Below are positions 1 to 8,448 of a stretch of DNA of 64,000 nucleotides, piece after piece (positions within the stretch are counted from its first letter, which is position 1; each line of letters opens with the position of its first letter). Below the pieces are notes generated by a model, which saw nothing but the letters and a program-made list of their open reading frames with translations, was not told where the DNA came from and made no database searches. This stretch comes from Archangiaceae bacterium (GTDB taxonomy: Bacteria; Myxococcota; Myxococcia; Myxococcales; Myxococcaceae): assembly GCA_016714225.1 (NCBI GenBank), contig JADJNS010000022.1, positions 62,001 through 126,000 on the forward strand, in the 5' to 3' direction. The position numbers and the translations under genes were made by a program.

Positions 1-1344
1 GCTGCCCAGCGCACGCTCGAGCACCCGGTTGGTCGACGCGTCGAGCACCTTGTAGCGGGCCGACTCGAGGTCGAGCTTCTTGTTCTTCACGTTCTCTTGC
101 AGCGACTTGATGTACTTGCTGCGCAGGCCGACCACCACGCTGACCCAGACGCCCGACAGCACCAGCGAGAGCCAGGCCAGCCGGTAGGGGTCGCCGCCGC
201 CGAAGCTGCGGTACGCCGCCAGCGCCAGGCCGCCCACGCCGATCGCGATCGGCTTGATCACGCTGTCGATGAACGCCTTGGCCGACGCGCGCGCCTGCGC
301 CGGCACCGGCAGGTAGAGGATTTGGGTGGTCGCGTCGTTGATCGAGTAGCGGAACAGCGTGTCAGCGCCCTTGGCGACCGATGCCGCCCACAGCGCGGGG
401 ATGATCACCAGCGCCAGGTTGCCGAAGGCCAGCGAGATGGGCAGCACCGCCAGCGAGCCGATCACGCCCGCGCGGTTCAAGATCTTCGAGGTGCCGAACA
501 GCTGCAGCACCAGCGCCAGCCCACCCACCACCGCGCTGAAGTAGCCGAAGTACGCGGCCAGCTCGGGGCCCTTGTACAGGTTGCTGGCGATCACCTTGAA
601 CTGGAAGTCGACCAGGGTGGTGGTGAGAAAGGTCACCGCCGAGAGCATCGCCACCGCACGCAGGTGGCTCGACTGCATCACCCGCGCCGCGCCGCCGGTG
701 CGCTTGGCGGCCTGCTTGCCGGTGGCCGCCTTGGCGAAGAGCCGCTGGCGGCCGGCGTAGCCCGCCGTGAACGAGGCGATCGCGGTGAGCCCCAGCAGCG
801 CCGCGCACATCAACAGCAGCGCCGGAGTGCCGAAGCGGGTGGCGATGCGCGCCGAGGCCAGGCCGATGAGAATGTTGGCCATGGTGCCGCCCGAGCCGAT
901 CAGCCCGTAGAGCCGCTTCGCCTCGCGGGCGTTGAACAGCTCGTTCGCCAGGGTCCAGAACTGCACCAGCACCAGCGCGCCCATCACCTCTACGTAGACG
1001 TAGAGGGTCGGGTAGACCCAGCTGCCGTGGGTGCGCTCGGCGAACCACAAGAGCACGAACAGCGCCCCGAACAGCGACGCGCTGCCCAGCGCCATGGTGT
1101 GGCGGCGAATGCGCGAGGCGAGCGGGCCGTAGATGAGGCCGGTGACGGTGACCGCGATCGCCGAGGCCACGTACATCCACGAGAGCTGCGACTTGTCCAT
1201 GTTCGCGAGGAACAGGGCGTCGCGCACCGTGCGGCCGGTGAGAAACGCGCCCACCGCGCACAGGCTGTGCAGAAAGAGGGCACCGGTGAGCTGCCGCTCG
1301 CCTCTACGAACCGGCAACACCGCATCGAGGATGCGCCCCAGCAC
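1..1344 (-). CDS. Npt1/Npt2 (TLC)-like nucleotide transporter, partial
   Basis: The 448 residues visible run off the left edge, so the C-terminus is missing. The protein is a polytopic inner-membrane protein with about ten or more hydrophobic segments. It has an early TGRTVRDALFLAN motif, similar to the RPLRDALxVT region of the ADP/ATP-translocase (TLC) family, and a later DTLFRYSINDATTQILYLP segment typical of MFS-like nucleotide transporters in myxobacteria. The last part seen (SKYIKSLQENVKNKKLDLES) is a soluble helix, where related proteins go on into HEAT repeats. The GTG at 1344 was chosen because a TAG lies seven codons upstream in frame. No strong ribosome site is visible. Substrate is not predictable from sequence; a general MFS permease is the alternative. 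Confidence 0.6.
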   Translation of the reverse strand, partial: MLGRILDAVLPVRRGERQLTGALFLHSLCAVGAFLTGRTVRDALFLANMDKSQLSWMYVASAIAVTVTGLIYGPLASRIRRHTMALGSASLFGALFVLLWFAERTHGSWVYPTLYVYVEVMGALVLVQFWTLANELFNAREAKRLYGLIGSGGTMANILIGLASARIATRFGTPALLLMCAALLGLTAIASFTAGYAGRQRLFAKAATGKQAAKRTGGAARVMQSSHLRAVAMLSAVTFLTTTLVDFQFKVIASNLYKGPELAAYFGYFSAVVGGLALVLQLFGTSKILNRAGVIGSLAVLPISLAFGNLALVIIPALWAASVAKGADTLFRYSINDATTQILYLPVPAQARASAKAFIDSVIKPIAIGVGGLALAAYRSFGGGDPYRLAWLSLVLSGVWVSVVVGLRSKYIKSLQENVKNKKLDLESARYKVLDASTNRVLERALGS

Positions 1345-1399
1345 GCGGGCGAAACTCTACCGCACCGACCTCGACCGAAGCTCTGACGAAGTGAGCGAT

Positions 1400-3412
1400 C
1401 TACGGGTGCGATGGGGTGAGGCTTGACGGCGCGTCGCGACGCACCAGCGCCTGCAGCAGCGCCGCCCGCTCGGTCGCCGGCAGGCTCTGGTTGCCGAACC
1501 GCGCCAGCAGGTAGGCGCGCGTCGCTCTCGACAGCGCCGGCGCGATGGGGTGCGCGATCTGCGACAGCCGCGCGGTGAGCTCTTCCAGCGGCTCGCCGGG
1601 CAGCCGGGCGATGCCGGCGCGATCGAGTCGCGCTTCGATCTGCTCGAGAAAGCCGGTCGCGGCGTGCCGCTTGCCCCGCCGGGCGCCCCAGCCCCGCTGC
1701 ACCGCCCCGTACACCGCGATCGCGGCGGCCAGGGCTGCGAGCGTCGGCCACAGCCCGGGCAGGGCAGGCAGCGACCAGCGCGACGACGACGCCTCGCGCG
1801 GCGGCGAGACCAGCGAGCGGGCGATGTCGACCTGATCTTGAAACGAGTAGTCGACCACCCGCGCGCGCCACCAGTCTTCGAGCCGCTCGTAGGTCGACGC
1901 CAGCCAGGCGAGCAGCCGGGGCGGTTGGTTGCCGCGCCCCGACGCGGGCGTCGCGTCGACCGTCACCCAGCCGCGGCCGTCGACGAACACCTGCGTCCAC
2001 GCGTGGGCGTCGCCGGCGCGGAGCACGTACGCGCTGCCCACCCGCTCTCCGCCGAAGAAGCCGGCGGTGACCCGCGCGGGAATCTTTCGGGTGCGCAGCA
2101 GCACGGTGAGCGCGGTGGCGAAGTGCTCGCAGTGGCCGGCCTTGCGCACGAAGAGGAAGTCGGCGAGCGGGTCGGCCACGTCGCCGCCGAGCTCGAGGGT
2201 GTAGGCGTACTCGCGCTGCAGGTAGCGCTGCAGCGCGGTGGCCGAGGCCAGCGGCCGGGTCTCGGCGCCCAGCACCTGGTCGGCGAGCGCCTTCACCCGG
2301 GGGTCGAGCGCGTCGGGCAGCCGCTGGTAGCGCTCTGCATCTTCCAGCGTCTCGCGCTGCAGCTCGGGCGCGCTCGACACGCTGTAGCTGTAGCCGTTCG
2401 ACGCCTGGTCGATGCGCACCTCTTCGTCGGGCACCTCGGTGAACGCGGTGCGGGTGACGCCGGTCGCGGTGAGCGCGCTGCCGGCGGTGAACGTCACCGG
2501 GTGCTCGAGGCCGAGCAGGGTGCGCGAGCCGTAGCCGGGCAACAGCTCGATGCTCTGTGACACGGTCTTGCGGGGCAGCTCTTTCACCAGCCGCACCATC
2601 TGCCGGCTGGGCTTCGCCTTGCCGGTGCCCCTCCACTCGCGGCCGTCGAACACGTCGAACGACCGGCCGGGGAAGTAGGCGTCGAGGCGTGCCGACCCCG
2701 GGTCGGGGCGCACTTTCACCCGGGCCACCGCGCGCGGGCTGCTCTTGATGTCGCCTGCGCCGCCCAGCCGCACGCTGTCGGACATGCCGGTGGTGCCGCC
2801 CAGCAGGCCCGGAGGGGTGCGGCGCGAGGCGATGTTCCACGACAGGCGGGGGAAGAGCACGAAGAAGCCCATCGCGCCCAGCAGCGCGATCAGGGTGCCG
2901 GCGCTGATGCTGCGCACCAGGGGGCGCACTTCGAGCTGCTCGCTCGAGCCACCCTCGGGCTCGATCACCGAGAGCCCCAGCGAGATGCTCGAGGTGACCG
3001 CGAACGCCGACAGACACAGGCCGTACCAGAGCTCGCCGGTCAGCGCCGCGCCGCCCGCCAGCATCAGCAGCGAGGTGAGGTGCACCTGCTGGTCGGTGCC
3101 CGAGGTGGGCTCGGAGAGCAGCCGGTGCGAGGTGACCAGGCCGGCGAAGGTGCAGGCGGCCACCACGAGATCGATCATTCCGCGGAACGAGGCGCCGAAC
3201 AGCACCACCGCGGTGAGCAGCAGCAGGATCACCGAGACGGTCGGGCGACCGGTGAGCGGCCGCCGGCCGAGCAGCGAGGTGAGCAGGGCCAGGCCGTAGG
3301 CGACCAGCGCCCAGGCCGGCACGCTGCCCGAGAGCACGATCGACGCGAACGCGGCGGTGGCGCTCAGGTCGCGCAGCACCAGGCGCGTGCGGGTGCGGCC
3401 GGCGGGCGTCAT
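1400..3412 (-). CDS. TgpA-like transmembrane transglutaminase (DUF3488, transglutaminase core, DUF4129)
   Basis: A 670-residue inner-membrane protein. About six transmembrane helices fill residues 10-190. A periplasmic transglutaminase-like domain follows, with the catalytic triad visible as Cys in AGHCEHFATAL (about residue 424), His in DAHAWTQVF and Asp in VTVDATPAS. A further membrane helix and a short cytoplasmic DUF4129-type tail close the protein. The ATG at 3412 overlaps the stop of the DUF58 gene as ATGA, which fixes the start and implies translational coupling. This MoxR, DUF58, transglutaminase order is a common conserved bacterial trio; its physiological substrate is generally unknown. 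Family assignment is firm, role is not. Confidence 0.93.
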   Translation of the reverse strand: MTPAGRTRTRLVLRDLSATAAFASIVLSGSVPAWALVAYGLALLTSLLGRRPLTGRPTVSVILLLLTAVVLFGASFRGMIDLVVAACTFAGLVTSHRLLSEPTSGTDQQVHLTSLLMLAGGAALTGELWYGLCLSAFAVTSSISLGLSVIEPEGGSSEQLEVRPLVRSISAGTLIALLGAMGFFVLFPRLSWNIASRRTPPGLLGGTTGMSDSVRLGGAGDIKSSPRAVARVKVRPDPGSARLDAYFPGRSFDVFDGREWRGTGKAKPSRQMVRLVKELPRKTVSQSIELLPGYGSRTLLGLEHPVTFTAGSALTATGVTRTAFTEVPDEEVRIDQASNGYSYSVSSAPELQRETLEDAERYQRLPDALDPRVKALADQVLGAETRPLASATALQRYLQREYAYTLELGGDVADPLADFLFVRKAGHCEHFATALTVLLRTRKIPARVTAGFFGGERVGSAYVLRAGDAHAWTQVFVDGRGWVTVDATPASGRGNQPPRLLAWLASTYERLEDWWRARVVDYSFQDQVDIARSLVSPPREASSSRWSLPALPGLWPTLAALAAAIAVYGAVQRGWGARRGKRHAATGFLEQIEARLDRAGIARLPGEPLEELTARLSQIAHPIAPALSRATRAYLLARFGNQSLPATERAALLQALVRRDAPSSLTPSHP

Positions 3413-4371
3413 CGGCGCGCCTCTGAGCCGCCCTCGCGCAGCGGCGCGTCGAAGCCGACCCACGCCAGCGCGCTCAGCACGCGGCGCTCGTGGCCCGGGC
3501 CGCCGCCCGGCCGAATGCGCTGCCCGCCGGTGTCGAGCCCCACCTCGTGCCCCTGCGAGAGCAGCCGGCGGGTGAGCGCGGCGACCTCTTCACAGCGCAG
3601 CTCGAGCGAGGCGGGGTCGAGCGAGCCGGCCACCTTCAGCACGAACTGGCGGCGCTCTTCGCGCTCGCGCTCGACCTTGAGCAGCTTGCCCAGGGTGGCG
3701 CTCTTGATCCAATGCACCCGGCGGGCGTCTTCACCTTCCGAGAGCTCGCGCAGGCCGAGCAGATCTCCGGTGCCGTCGCGCCGGCGCGGGTTGCCGCCGT
3801 CACCGGCCGGGGCGCCCTGCGCGGCGTCGGGCTCGATGCAGGCGAAGCCGCGCCGCGGGAACACCAGCAGCAGCTCGTCGAGCTCGACCCGGCGGGTCTT
3901 CGAGAACAGCCCGAAGGGGAAGATGGTCGAGACCTCGACCTCGGTGAGCGCGAGCGGGCCGCGCCGCTCGGCCACCATCTGCGCGCGCACCGTCACCGGC
4001 TCGGCCGCGCTGACCATCGGCACGAACGCGTGGCCCTTGAGGCCGACGCCCAGCTCGCGCAGGGTGAGCGCGAAGCCCCAACCTTCGCGCCGGGTCACCA
4101 GGTAGCGCAGCGCGAACGGCTCGCCGGCGTGGGCGGCGTCGGGCAAGAGCCGCTTCACCTGCACGTCGCGCAGGCTGCGCTCCGAGAGCAGACCGCTGGC
4201 CACGATCAGCGACAGCAGCAGACCGAGGATCAGGTAGAGCAGGTTGTTGCCGGTGTTGAGCGCGCCGAGGCCGACGCCCACGGTGACCACCAGAAAAGTG
4301 CGGCCGCTGCGCGTGACCTTGAGCGTGCGGGGCGCGCGCCACTTGAAGAAGGCTCTGAGCCGCTGCCACAT
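3409..4371 (-). CDS. DUF58 domain protein
   Basis: A 320-residue protein with two closely spaced N-terminal membrane helices (about residues 25-65, including LNTGNNLLYLILGLLLS) followed by a soluble part carrying the DUF58 signature GEDARRVHWIKSATLGKLL. That signature is the vWA-like fold element that defines the family. It starts 2 bp after the MoxR stop and ends in an ATGA overlap with the transglutaminase gene, so the three are surely one transcript. MoxR-type ATPases act as chaperones or assembly factors for vWA/DUF58 partners in characterised cases; here that partnership is inferred from position only. Confidence 0.92.
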   Translation of the reverse strand: MWQRLRAFFKWRAPRTLKVTRSGRTFLVVTVGVGLGALNTGNNLLYLILGLLLSLIVASGLLSERSLRDVQVKRLLPDAAHAGEPFALRYLVTRREGWGFALTLRELGVGLKGHAFVPMVSAAEPVTVRAQMVAERRGPLALTEVEVSTIFPFGLFSKTRRVELDELLLVFPRRGFACIEPDAAQGAPAGDGGNPRRRDGTGDLLGLRELSEGEDARRVHWIKSATLGKLLKVEREREERRQFVLKVAGSLDPASLELRCEEVAALTRRLLSQGHEVGLDTGGQRIRPGGGPGHERRVLSALAWVGFDAPLREGGSEARR

Positions 4372-4373
4372 CG

Positions 4374-5339
4374 CTACCTCGGCGCTGGAGTCTTCTTGGC
4401 GATCTCTTCGAGCAGCAGCCCGGCCTCGTCGCGCGAGAAGGTGCCCTGCAGGGCGCTCTTGAGCATCATGCGGTGCGCCAGCGCGGGAGTGAGCAGCGCG
4501 CGCACGTCGCCCGGAGTGACGAAGTCGCGCGCGTCCCACAGGGCGTGGGCGCGGGCCGCGGCGACCAGGGCCAGCACCGCGCGCGTCGAAGCGCCGCGCT
4601 CGATCTCGGCGTGGTTGCGGGTGGCGCCGGCGAGGCGCACGGCGTACTGGGCGATCTCGGGGTCGACCCGCACCTGATCGGCGGCGGCCTGCAGCGCCTC
4701 GAGCTCGTGGCCGGTGGCGGCCGCCTTCATGGTGGCGATGGGGTCGGTGCGCCGGCTCTGCACCAGCTCGGCCTCGAGCTCGGGCGACAGGTGGCCGAGC
4801 GAGAGCCGCACCAGAAAGCGGTCGAGCTGCGAGTCGGGCAGCGGGTAGGTGCCAGAGAGATCGACCGGGTTCTGGGTGGCCACCACCACGAACGGGCGGG
4901 GCAGCGGGTGGGTGACGCCGTCCAGCGACACCTGCCCCTGGCCCATCGCCTCGAGCAGGGCCGACTGGGTGCGCGGCGGAGCGCGGTTGAGCTCGTCGGC
5001 GAGCACCACGTGGTGGAAGAGCGGGCCCGGGCGGAACTCGAAGCTGCCGCGGGCCTGGTGGAAGATCTGGGCGCCCAGAATGTCGCTGGGGAGCAGGTCG
5101 GCGGTGAACTGAATGCGGGCGTACGAGAGGCTGAAGGCGCGCGCGAGGCCTTCGGCGAGCGTGGTCTTGCCGACGCCGGGCACGTCTTCGAGCAGCAGGT
5201 GGCCGCGGGCGGCGATGCAGGTGACTGCCAGCTTCACCTGCTGCGTCTTGCCGAGCACCACGGCCGAGAGTTGGGTGGCGACGCGCTCGAGCAGCTCGCG
5301 GGGTGAGACCGAGAGGCCGGTCGGGGGGAGGGCGGTCAT
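4374..5339 (-). CDS. MoxR-family AAA+ ATPase
   Basis: A 321-residue MoxR-type AAA+ ATPase. Walker A is EDVPGVGKTTLA, Walker B is LADELNRAPP, and sensor 1 sits in VVATQNPVDLSGTYPLP; all are intact. The frame is open upstream to 5456, but the ATG at 5339 (MTALPPTGLSVS) gives the usual family length, and the upstream extension is a low-complexity Arg/Gly-rich stretch unlike coding sequence. It is first in an operon with DUF58 and the transglutaminase, diverging from mutL across a gap of about 120 bp that must hold both promoters. Confidence 0.93.
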   Translation of the reverse strand: MTALPPTGLSVSPRELLERVATQLSAVVLGKTQQVKLAVTCIAARGHLLLEDVPGVGKTTLAEGLARAFSLSYARIQFTADLLPSDILGAQIFHQARGSFEFRPGPLFHHVVLADELNRAPPRTQSALLEAMGQGQVSLDGVTHPLPRPFVVVATQNPVDLSGTYPLPDSQLDRFLVRLSLGHLSPELEAELVQSRRTDPIATMKAAATGHELEALQAAADQVRVDPEIAQYAVRLAGATRNHAEIERGASTRAVLALVAAARAHALWDARDFVTPGDVRALLTPALAHRMMLKSALQGTFSRDEAGLLLEEIAKKTPAPR

Positions 5340-5461
5340 TGAGGGGCGGGCGGAGCGTACTTCGCGCGGGGGGCTTTTGTACGGCCTTGCCACGGTGCGG
5401 CCTCCACGCCCCCTCCACGCGCCTCGAGAACCGCCCCCGCGTGTATAAGCCCCCACCGCCC

Positions 5462-7141
5462 GTGGGCCGCATTCACACCCTCCCAGATTCCCTCATCAAC
5501 AAGATCGCCGCCGGTGAGGTGGTCGAGCGCCCCGCCTCGGTCGTCAAAGAGCTCTGCGAGAACTCGATCGACGCCGGCGCCACCAGCATTCGCGTGAAGC
5601 TCGCGGCGGGCGGGCTCTCGAGCATCACCGTGATCGACGACGGAATCGGCATGTCGCGCGAAGACGCGCAGGCGTGCCTCGGCCGCCACGCCACCAGCAA
5701 GCTGCGCGACCTCGACGGCCTGTTCAACATCGAGACGATGGGCTTTCGCGGCGAGGCGGTGCCCGCCATCGCCTCGGTCTCGCGCTTCACCCTCACCACC
5801 ACCGAGGCGGGCGCCCCGGTCGGCACGAAGCTGTTCACCCCAGGCGGAGTCGACGTGCGCTTCGACGACGCCAGCCCCTCGCCCGGCACGCGCATCGACG
5901 TCGAAGATCTGTTCTTCAACACCCCCGCGCGCCGCAAGTTCATGCGCCGCGAGGCCACCGAGCTGGTGCACTGCCAGGAGGCGGTGATTCGGCTCGCCCT
6001 GGCGCACCCCGACATCGGCTTCTTCGTCGAGCACGAGGGCAGGGCGCTGCTCACCGCGCCGGCCTCGGCCGACCCGAGAGAGCGCATCGCCGCGGCGCTG
6101 GGCCCCGAGGTGCACCCGCACCTGCTCGAGATTCGCGAGAAGCGCCTGGGCCTCGAGGTGCACGGCTTCGTGGCGAGCCCCGAGTTCACCCTGCCCAACG
6201 CCCGCGGGCTCTACACCCTGGTGAACCGCCGCTACATTCGCGACCGGGGGGTGAACTACGCGGTGCAGCGCGCGTATCAAGAGGCGCTGCCCAGCGGGCG
6301 CCAGCCGGTGGCGGTGATTCACATCGACCTCGACCCGCACGACGTCGACGTCAACGTGCACCCCCAGAAGCTCGAGGTGCGCTTCGTCGACTCGCGCTCG
6401 GTGCAAGACGCGCTCAACACCGCCATCTCGACCGCGCTCAAGGCAGCGCCCTGGCGCCAGCGGCAGGGCAACGAGGCCGACCTGCCGCTGCAGGGCGCCT
6501 ACTACGCGCAGGCGGTCGAGCGGTTCCTCACCCGCGCGCAAGAGCCGTCGGGGCTGTTCGAGCCCGCCGCCGAGTCTCCTGGCTTCGGGCAGGCGCGGCC
6601 CGGCATCAACCAGGCGCCGCCGCCGCGCTACTTCTCGCAGGTGCGCTTCATCGGCGAGCTCGCCGGGCGCCTGTGGGTCTGCGAAGGGGCGGGCGGCACG
6701 CTGCTGGTGATCGACCCGCACGCGGTGCGCGAGCGGCTGGCGCTGCACCAGCTGCAGCAGCCCGGCTCGACCGCGCAGCGCACCCTGTTCACCGCCACCG
6801 TCGAGCTCAAGCCCGCCGAGGTCGAGCGCATCACCGCGCTGCAGCCCCAGCTCGAGGCGCTGGGGGTCGAGGCCGAGGCGTTCGGCCCCACCACCGTGGC
6901 GATCAAGGCGCTGCCGGTGAGCTGTGAACAGCCCGAGGCGCTGCTCGTCGATCTGCTCGGTGATCTCCCTCGTGCCCACCAGGTGCTCGCGCACCACGCC
7001 GCGCTCGCTCACCGCTCGGTGTCGGCGTCAGAGGCCCGGGCGCTGCTCACCGCGCTCGACGGCGTCGACTTCTCGGCCGACTGTCTGCACCCCGACGTCA
7101 TCGTGCACGAGGTTCCGCTGCTCTCGCTGGCGCGCGACTGA
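5462..7141 (+). CDS. mutL: DNA mismatch repair protein MutL
   Basis: A 559-residue MutL. The N-terminal GHKL ATPase is complete: INKIAAGEVVERPASVVKEL, DDGIGM, RHATSKL and GFRGEAVPAIASV are all recognisable in residues 10-110. The GTG at 5462 was chosen because it puts GRIHTLPDSLINKIAAGEV at the usual distance from the start; the longer open frame to 5303 is Arg-rich and overlaps the divergent moxR start. The C-terminal dimerisation domain (from about residue 395) departs from endonuclease-type MutL: the expected DQHAxxExxxxE reads DPHAVRERLALH, ACR reads AHR, and CPHGRP reads CLHPDV. No mutS or mutH is in the window. Confidence 0.95.
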   Translation: MGRIHTLPDSLINKIAAGEVVERPASVVKELCENSIDAGATSIRVKLAAGGLSSITVIDDGIGMSREDAQACLGRHATSKLRDLDGLFNIETMGFRGEAVPAIASVSRFTLTTTEAGAPVGTKLFTPGGVDVRFDDASPSPGTRIDVEDLFFNTPARRKFMRREATELVHCQEAVIRLALAHPDIGFFVEHEGRALLTAPASADPRERIAAALGPEVHPHLLEIREKRLGLEVHGFVASPEFTLPNARGLYTLVNRRYIRDRGVNYAVQRAYQEALPSGRQPVAVIHIDLDPHDVDVNVHPQKLEVRFVDSRSVQDALNTAISTALKAAPWRQRQGNEADLPLQGAYYAQAVERFLTRAQEPSGLFEPAAESPGFGQARPGINQAPPPRYFSQVRFIGELAGRLWVCEGAGGTLLVIDPHAVRERLALHQLQQPGSTAQRTLFTATVELKPAEVERITALQPQLEALGVEAEAFGPTTVAIKALPVSCEQPEALLVDLLGDLPRAHQVLAHHAALAHRSVSASEARALLTALDGVDFSADCLHPDVIVHEVPLLSLARD

Positions 7142-7160
7142 AGCGCCGGCGGCCAGAAAA

Positions 7161-7188
7161 TTGACCGATCGATCTCGGCTGCTACCGT
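7161..7188 (+). promoter_or_regulatory. Putative sigma-70-type promoter of the 7.2-9.9 kb gene run
   Basis: TTGACC (7161-7166) and TACCGT (7183-7188) are separated by 16 bp. They lie 35 bp before the first start codon of the run, in the short gap after mutL. Match to consensus is moderate and there is no experimental support. Confidence 0.45.
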
Positions 7189-7222
7189 TCGCAACATCCC
7201 TGTCGCGTGCGAGGTGGGCCTG

Positions 7223-7372
7223 ATGAACGGAGTCATCACCAGCAGAGACGTGTTTGCCAACGCCCGGCTGATCTGGCGCGAGTTCGGGTTCCGCTGCCTG
7301 ATGCGCTGCCTGTGGTGCAGCGTCGACCCGCACCGCAACACCACCTTCCTCGACGTGGCCTTCCGCAAATGA
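7223..7372 (+). CDS. Small uncharacterised protein, 49 aa
   Basis: A 49-codon frame from ATG 7223 to TGA 7372. It is supported by a good ribosome site (GAGGTG, 7211-7216, 6 bp before the ATG), by the promoter-like sequence just upstream and by an ATGA overlap with the next gene. The peptide is basic and aromatic, with LIWREFGFRCLMRCLWCSVD in its middle: three cysteines and two tryptophans in a short amphipathic or membrane-associating segment. I do not recognise it. It could be a membrane microprotein or simply a coupling leader for the gene that follows. Confidence 0.6.
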   Translation: MNGVITSRDVFANARLIWREFGFRCLMRCLWCSVDPHRNTTFLDVAFRK

Positions 7373-7752
7373 ACGACGCGATCTCTCAGCTGCCCCTGTC
7401 GTCGATGGTGCCGGTCGACTTCGCCGAGAAGGCGATGGCGTCGGTGATGCAGCTTCACTCCGAGCTGATGGACGAGAAAGAACGTCGCGTCGAGCTCTAC
7501 CGCAAGCTGATGGAGCGCGAGCAGACCGTCGCCGAGCTGCGCATGTACGTGAAGCTGCTCGAAGAGAAGCTCCACCCCAAGAGCGAGCCGCTGGCGGCCG
7601 ACCCAAGGCCTGAAGCGCTGCGCGCGGCGGCGGTGGCGATCGGGGTCGAGCTCCCCAGCGCTCCCAGCCCGCACGTGCGCGCGCCCCACGCGTCGCCGCC
7701 CGAGCCGGTGCGCGTCGGCCGCCCGAAGGTCGACAACTGGAAGTCGTGGTGA
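7369..7752 (+). CDS. Coiled-coil protein of unknown function
   Basis: A 127-residue soluble protein. Residues 20-70 are strongly helical and charged (ELMDEKERRVELYRKLMERE, then VAELRMYVKLLEEKL), a clear short coiled coil. The C-terminal half is Pro/Ala-rich and ends KVDNWKSW. The ATG at 7369 overlaps the stop of the 49-aa ORF (ATGA), which supports this start over the open frame upstream. Its own stop overlaps the start of the outer-membrane protein gene. No family was recognised; a structural or adaptor role is a guess from the coiled coil alone. Confidence 0.75.
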   Translation: MNDAISQLPLSSMVPVDFAEKAMASVMQLHSELMDEKERRVELYRKLMEREQTVAELRMYVKLLEEKLHPKSEPLAADPRPEALRAAAVAIGVELPSAPSPHVRAPHASPPEPVRVGRPKVDNWKSW

Positions 7753-8417
7753 TTCGCGCGGCGGTGCTGAGCGCGGTGATGGCCGTCTCGAGCGCGAGCG
7801 CCGCCGAGCGCTGGGAGAACGGCATCGACGGCGTGGGTCGCATCAGCGTGATGGGTGGGTGGAAGCTCGCCTCGAACGATTGGTTCTTCGCCCGTGCCGG
7901 TGAGGGCGGTCACCCGGTGGTCAACCGCGGCATCGGCGGCCCGCAGGGGCAGGCCTCGTTCGGCTACGGGGCGATCTCGTGGCTCGAGGTCGCCATCGAT
8001 CTCTTCGTCGGCTACGACCGCTTCACCCTCGACGGGGTGCCGCCGATCAGCACGCTCTCGTACGGCGCGCTGCTGGGGGTGCGCTTCGTAGCGATGGATC
8101 TGTTCTTCCCCGGCTTCGCCCCGTTCTTCGGGGTGGGCGTAGGCCCGACCCTCGGCTACGTCTACAGCGGCCGCGAGAACGAGACCTTCGAGAAGCTGGT
8201 GACGGGAGTGTCTGGTAACGCCGGCGTCACCTACCGCATCAACGATCGGGTGGGCGTCACGCTCGAGTACCGCTTCGTCTACGCGCGCGGGGCCTTCTAC
8301 GTGGCGCAGGACGACGCGGGTGCGGGGCTCAACACCGGGGGCAGCTGGTTCTCGCTCGGGGTGGTCATCTACTTTCCGAAGACCTTCGGCGCAGACAGGA
8401 TGCCGGGCGGCCCCTGA
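7746..8417 (+). CDS. Putative outer-membrane beta-barrel protein
   Basis: A 223-residue protein with a signal peptide (AVLSAVMAVSSASA-AE). Alternating amphipathic strands follow: FGYGAISWLEVAIDLFVGYD, LSYGALLGVRFVAMDLFF, FGVGVGPTLGYVYSG and GVTYRINDRVGVTLEYRFVY. It ends in a strand close to WFSLGVVIYF, as in small OmpA/OmpW-like barrels. Start is the GTG at 7746 or the GTG at 7749; both overlap the upstream stop, so translation is probably coupled. Function is unknown. Its neighbours (coiled coil before, membrane-anchored TPR after) suggest a shared envelope role. Confidence 0.75.
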   Translation: MVIRAAVLSAVMAVSSASAAERWENGIDGVGRISVMGGWKLASNDWFFARAGEGGHPVVNRGIGGPQGQASFGYGAISWLEVAIDLFVGYDRFTLDGVPPISTLSYGALLGVRFVAMDLFFPGFAPFFGVGVGPTLGYVYSGRENETFEKLVTGVSGNAGVTYRINDRVGVTLEYRFVYARGAFYVAQDDAGAGLNTGGSWFSLGVVIYFPKTFGADRMPGGP

Positions 8418-8448
8418 GCTGTTATTCGTGTTAGAGCACGAGCGCTCA

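Noticed and set aside
97..1386. Long plus-strand frame opposite the nucleotide transporter
   Set aside because: Arg/His/Gln-rich shadow with no hydrophobic segments or motifs; the minus frame is a normal membrane protein.
5340..5461. TATAAG at 5444-5449 as a firm mutL promoter
   Set aside because: No acceptable -35 element at the right distance, and it would leave only a few bases of leader; not listed as a feature.
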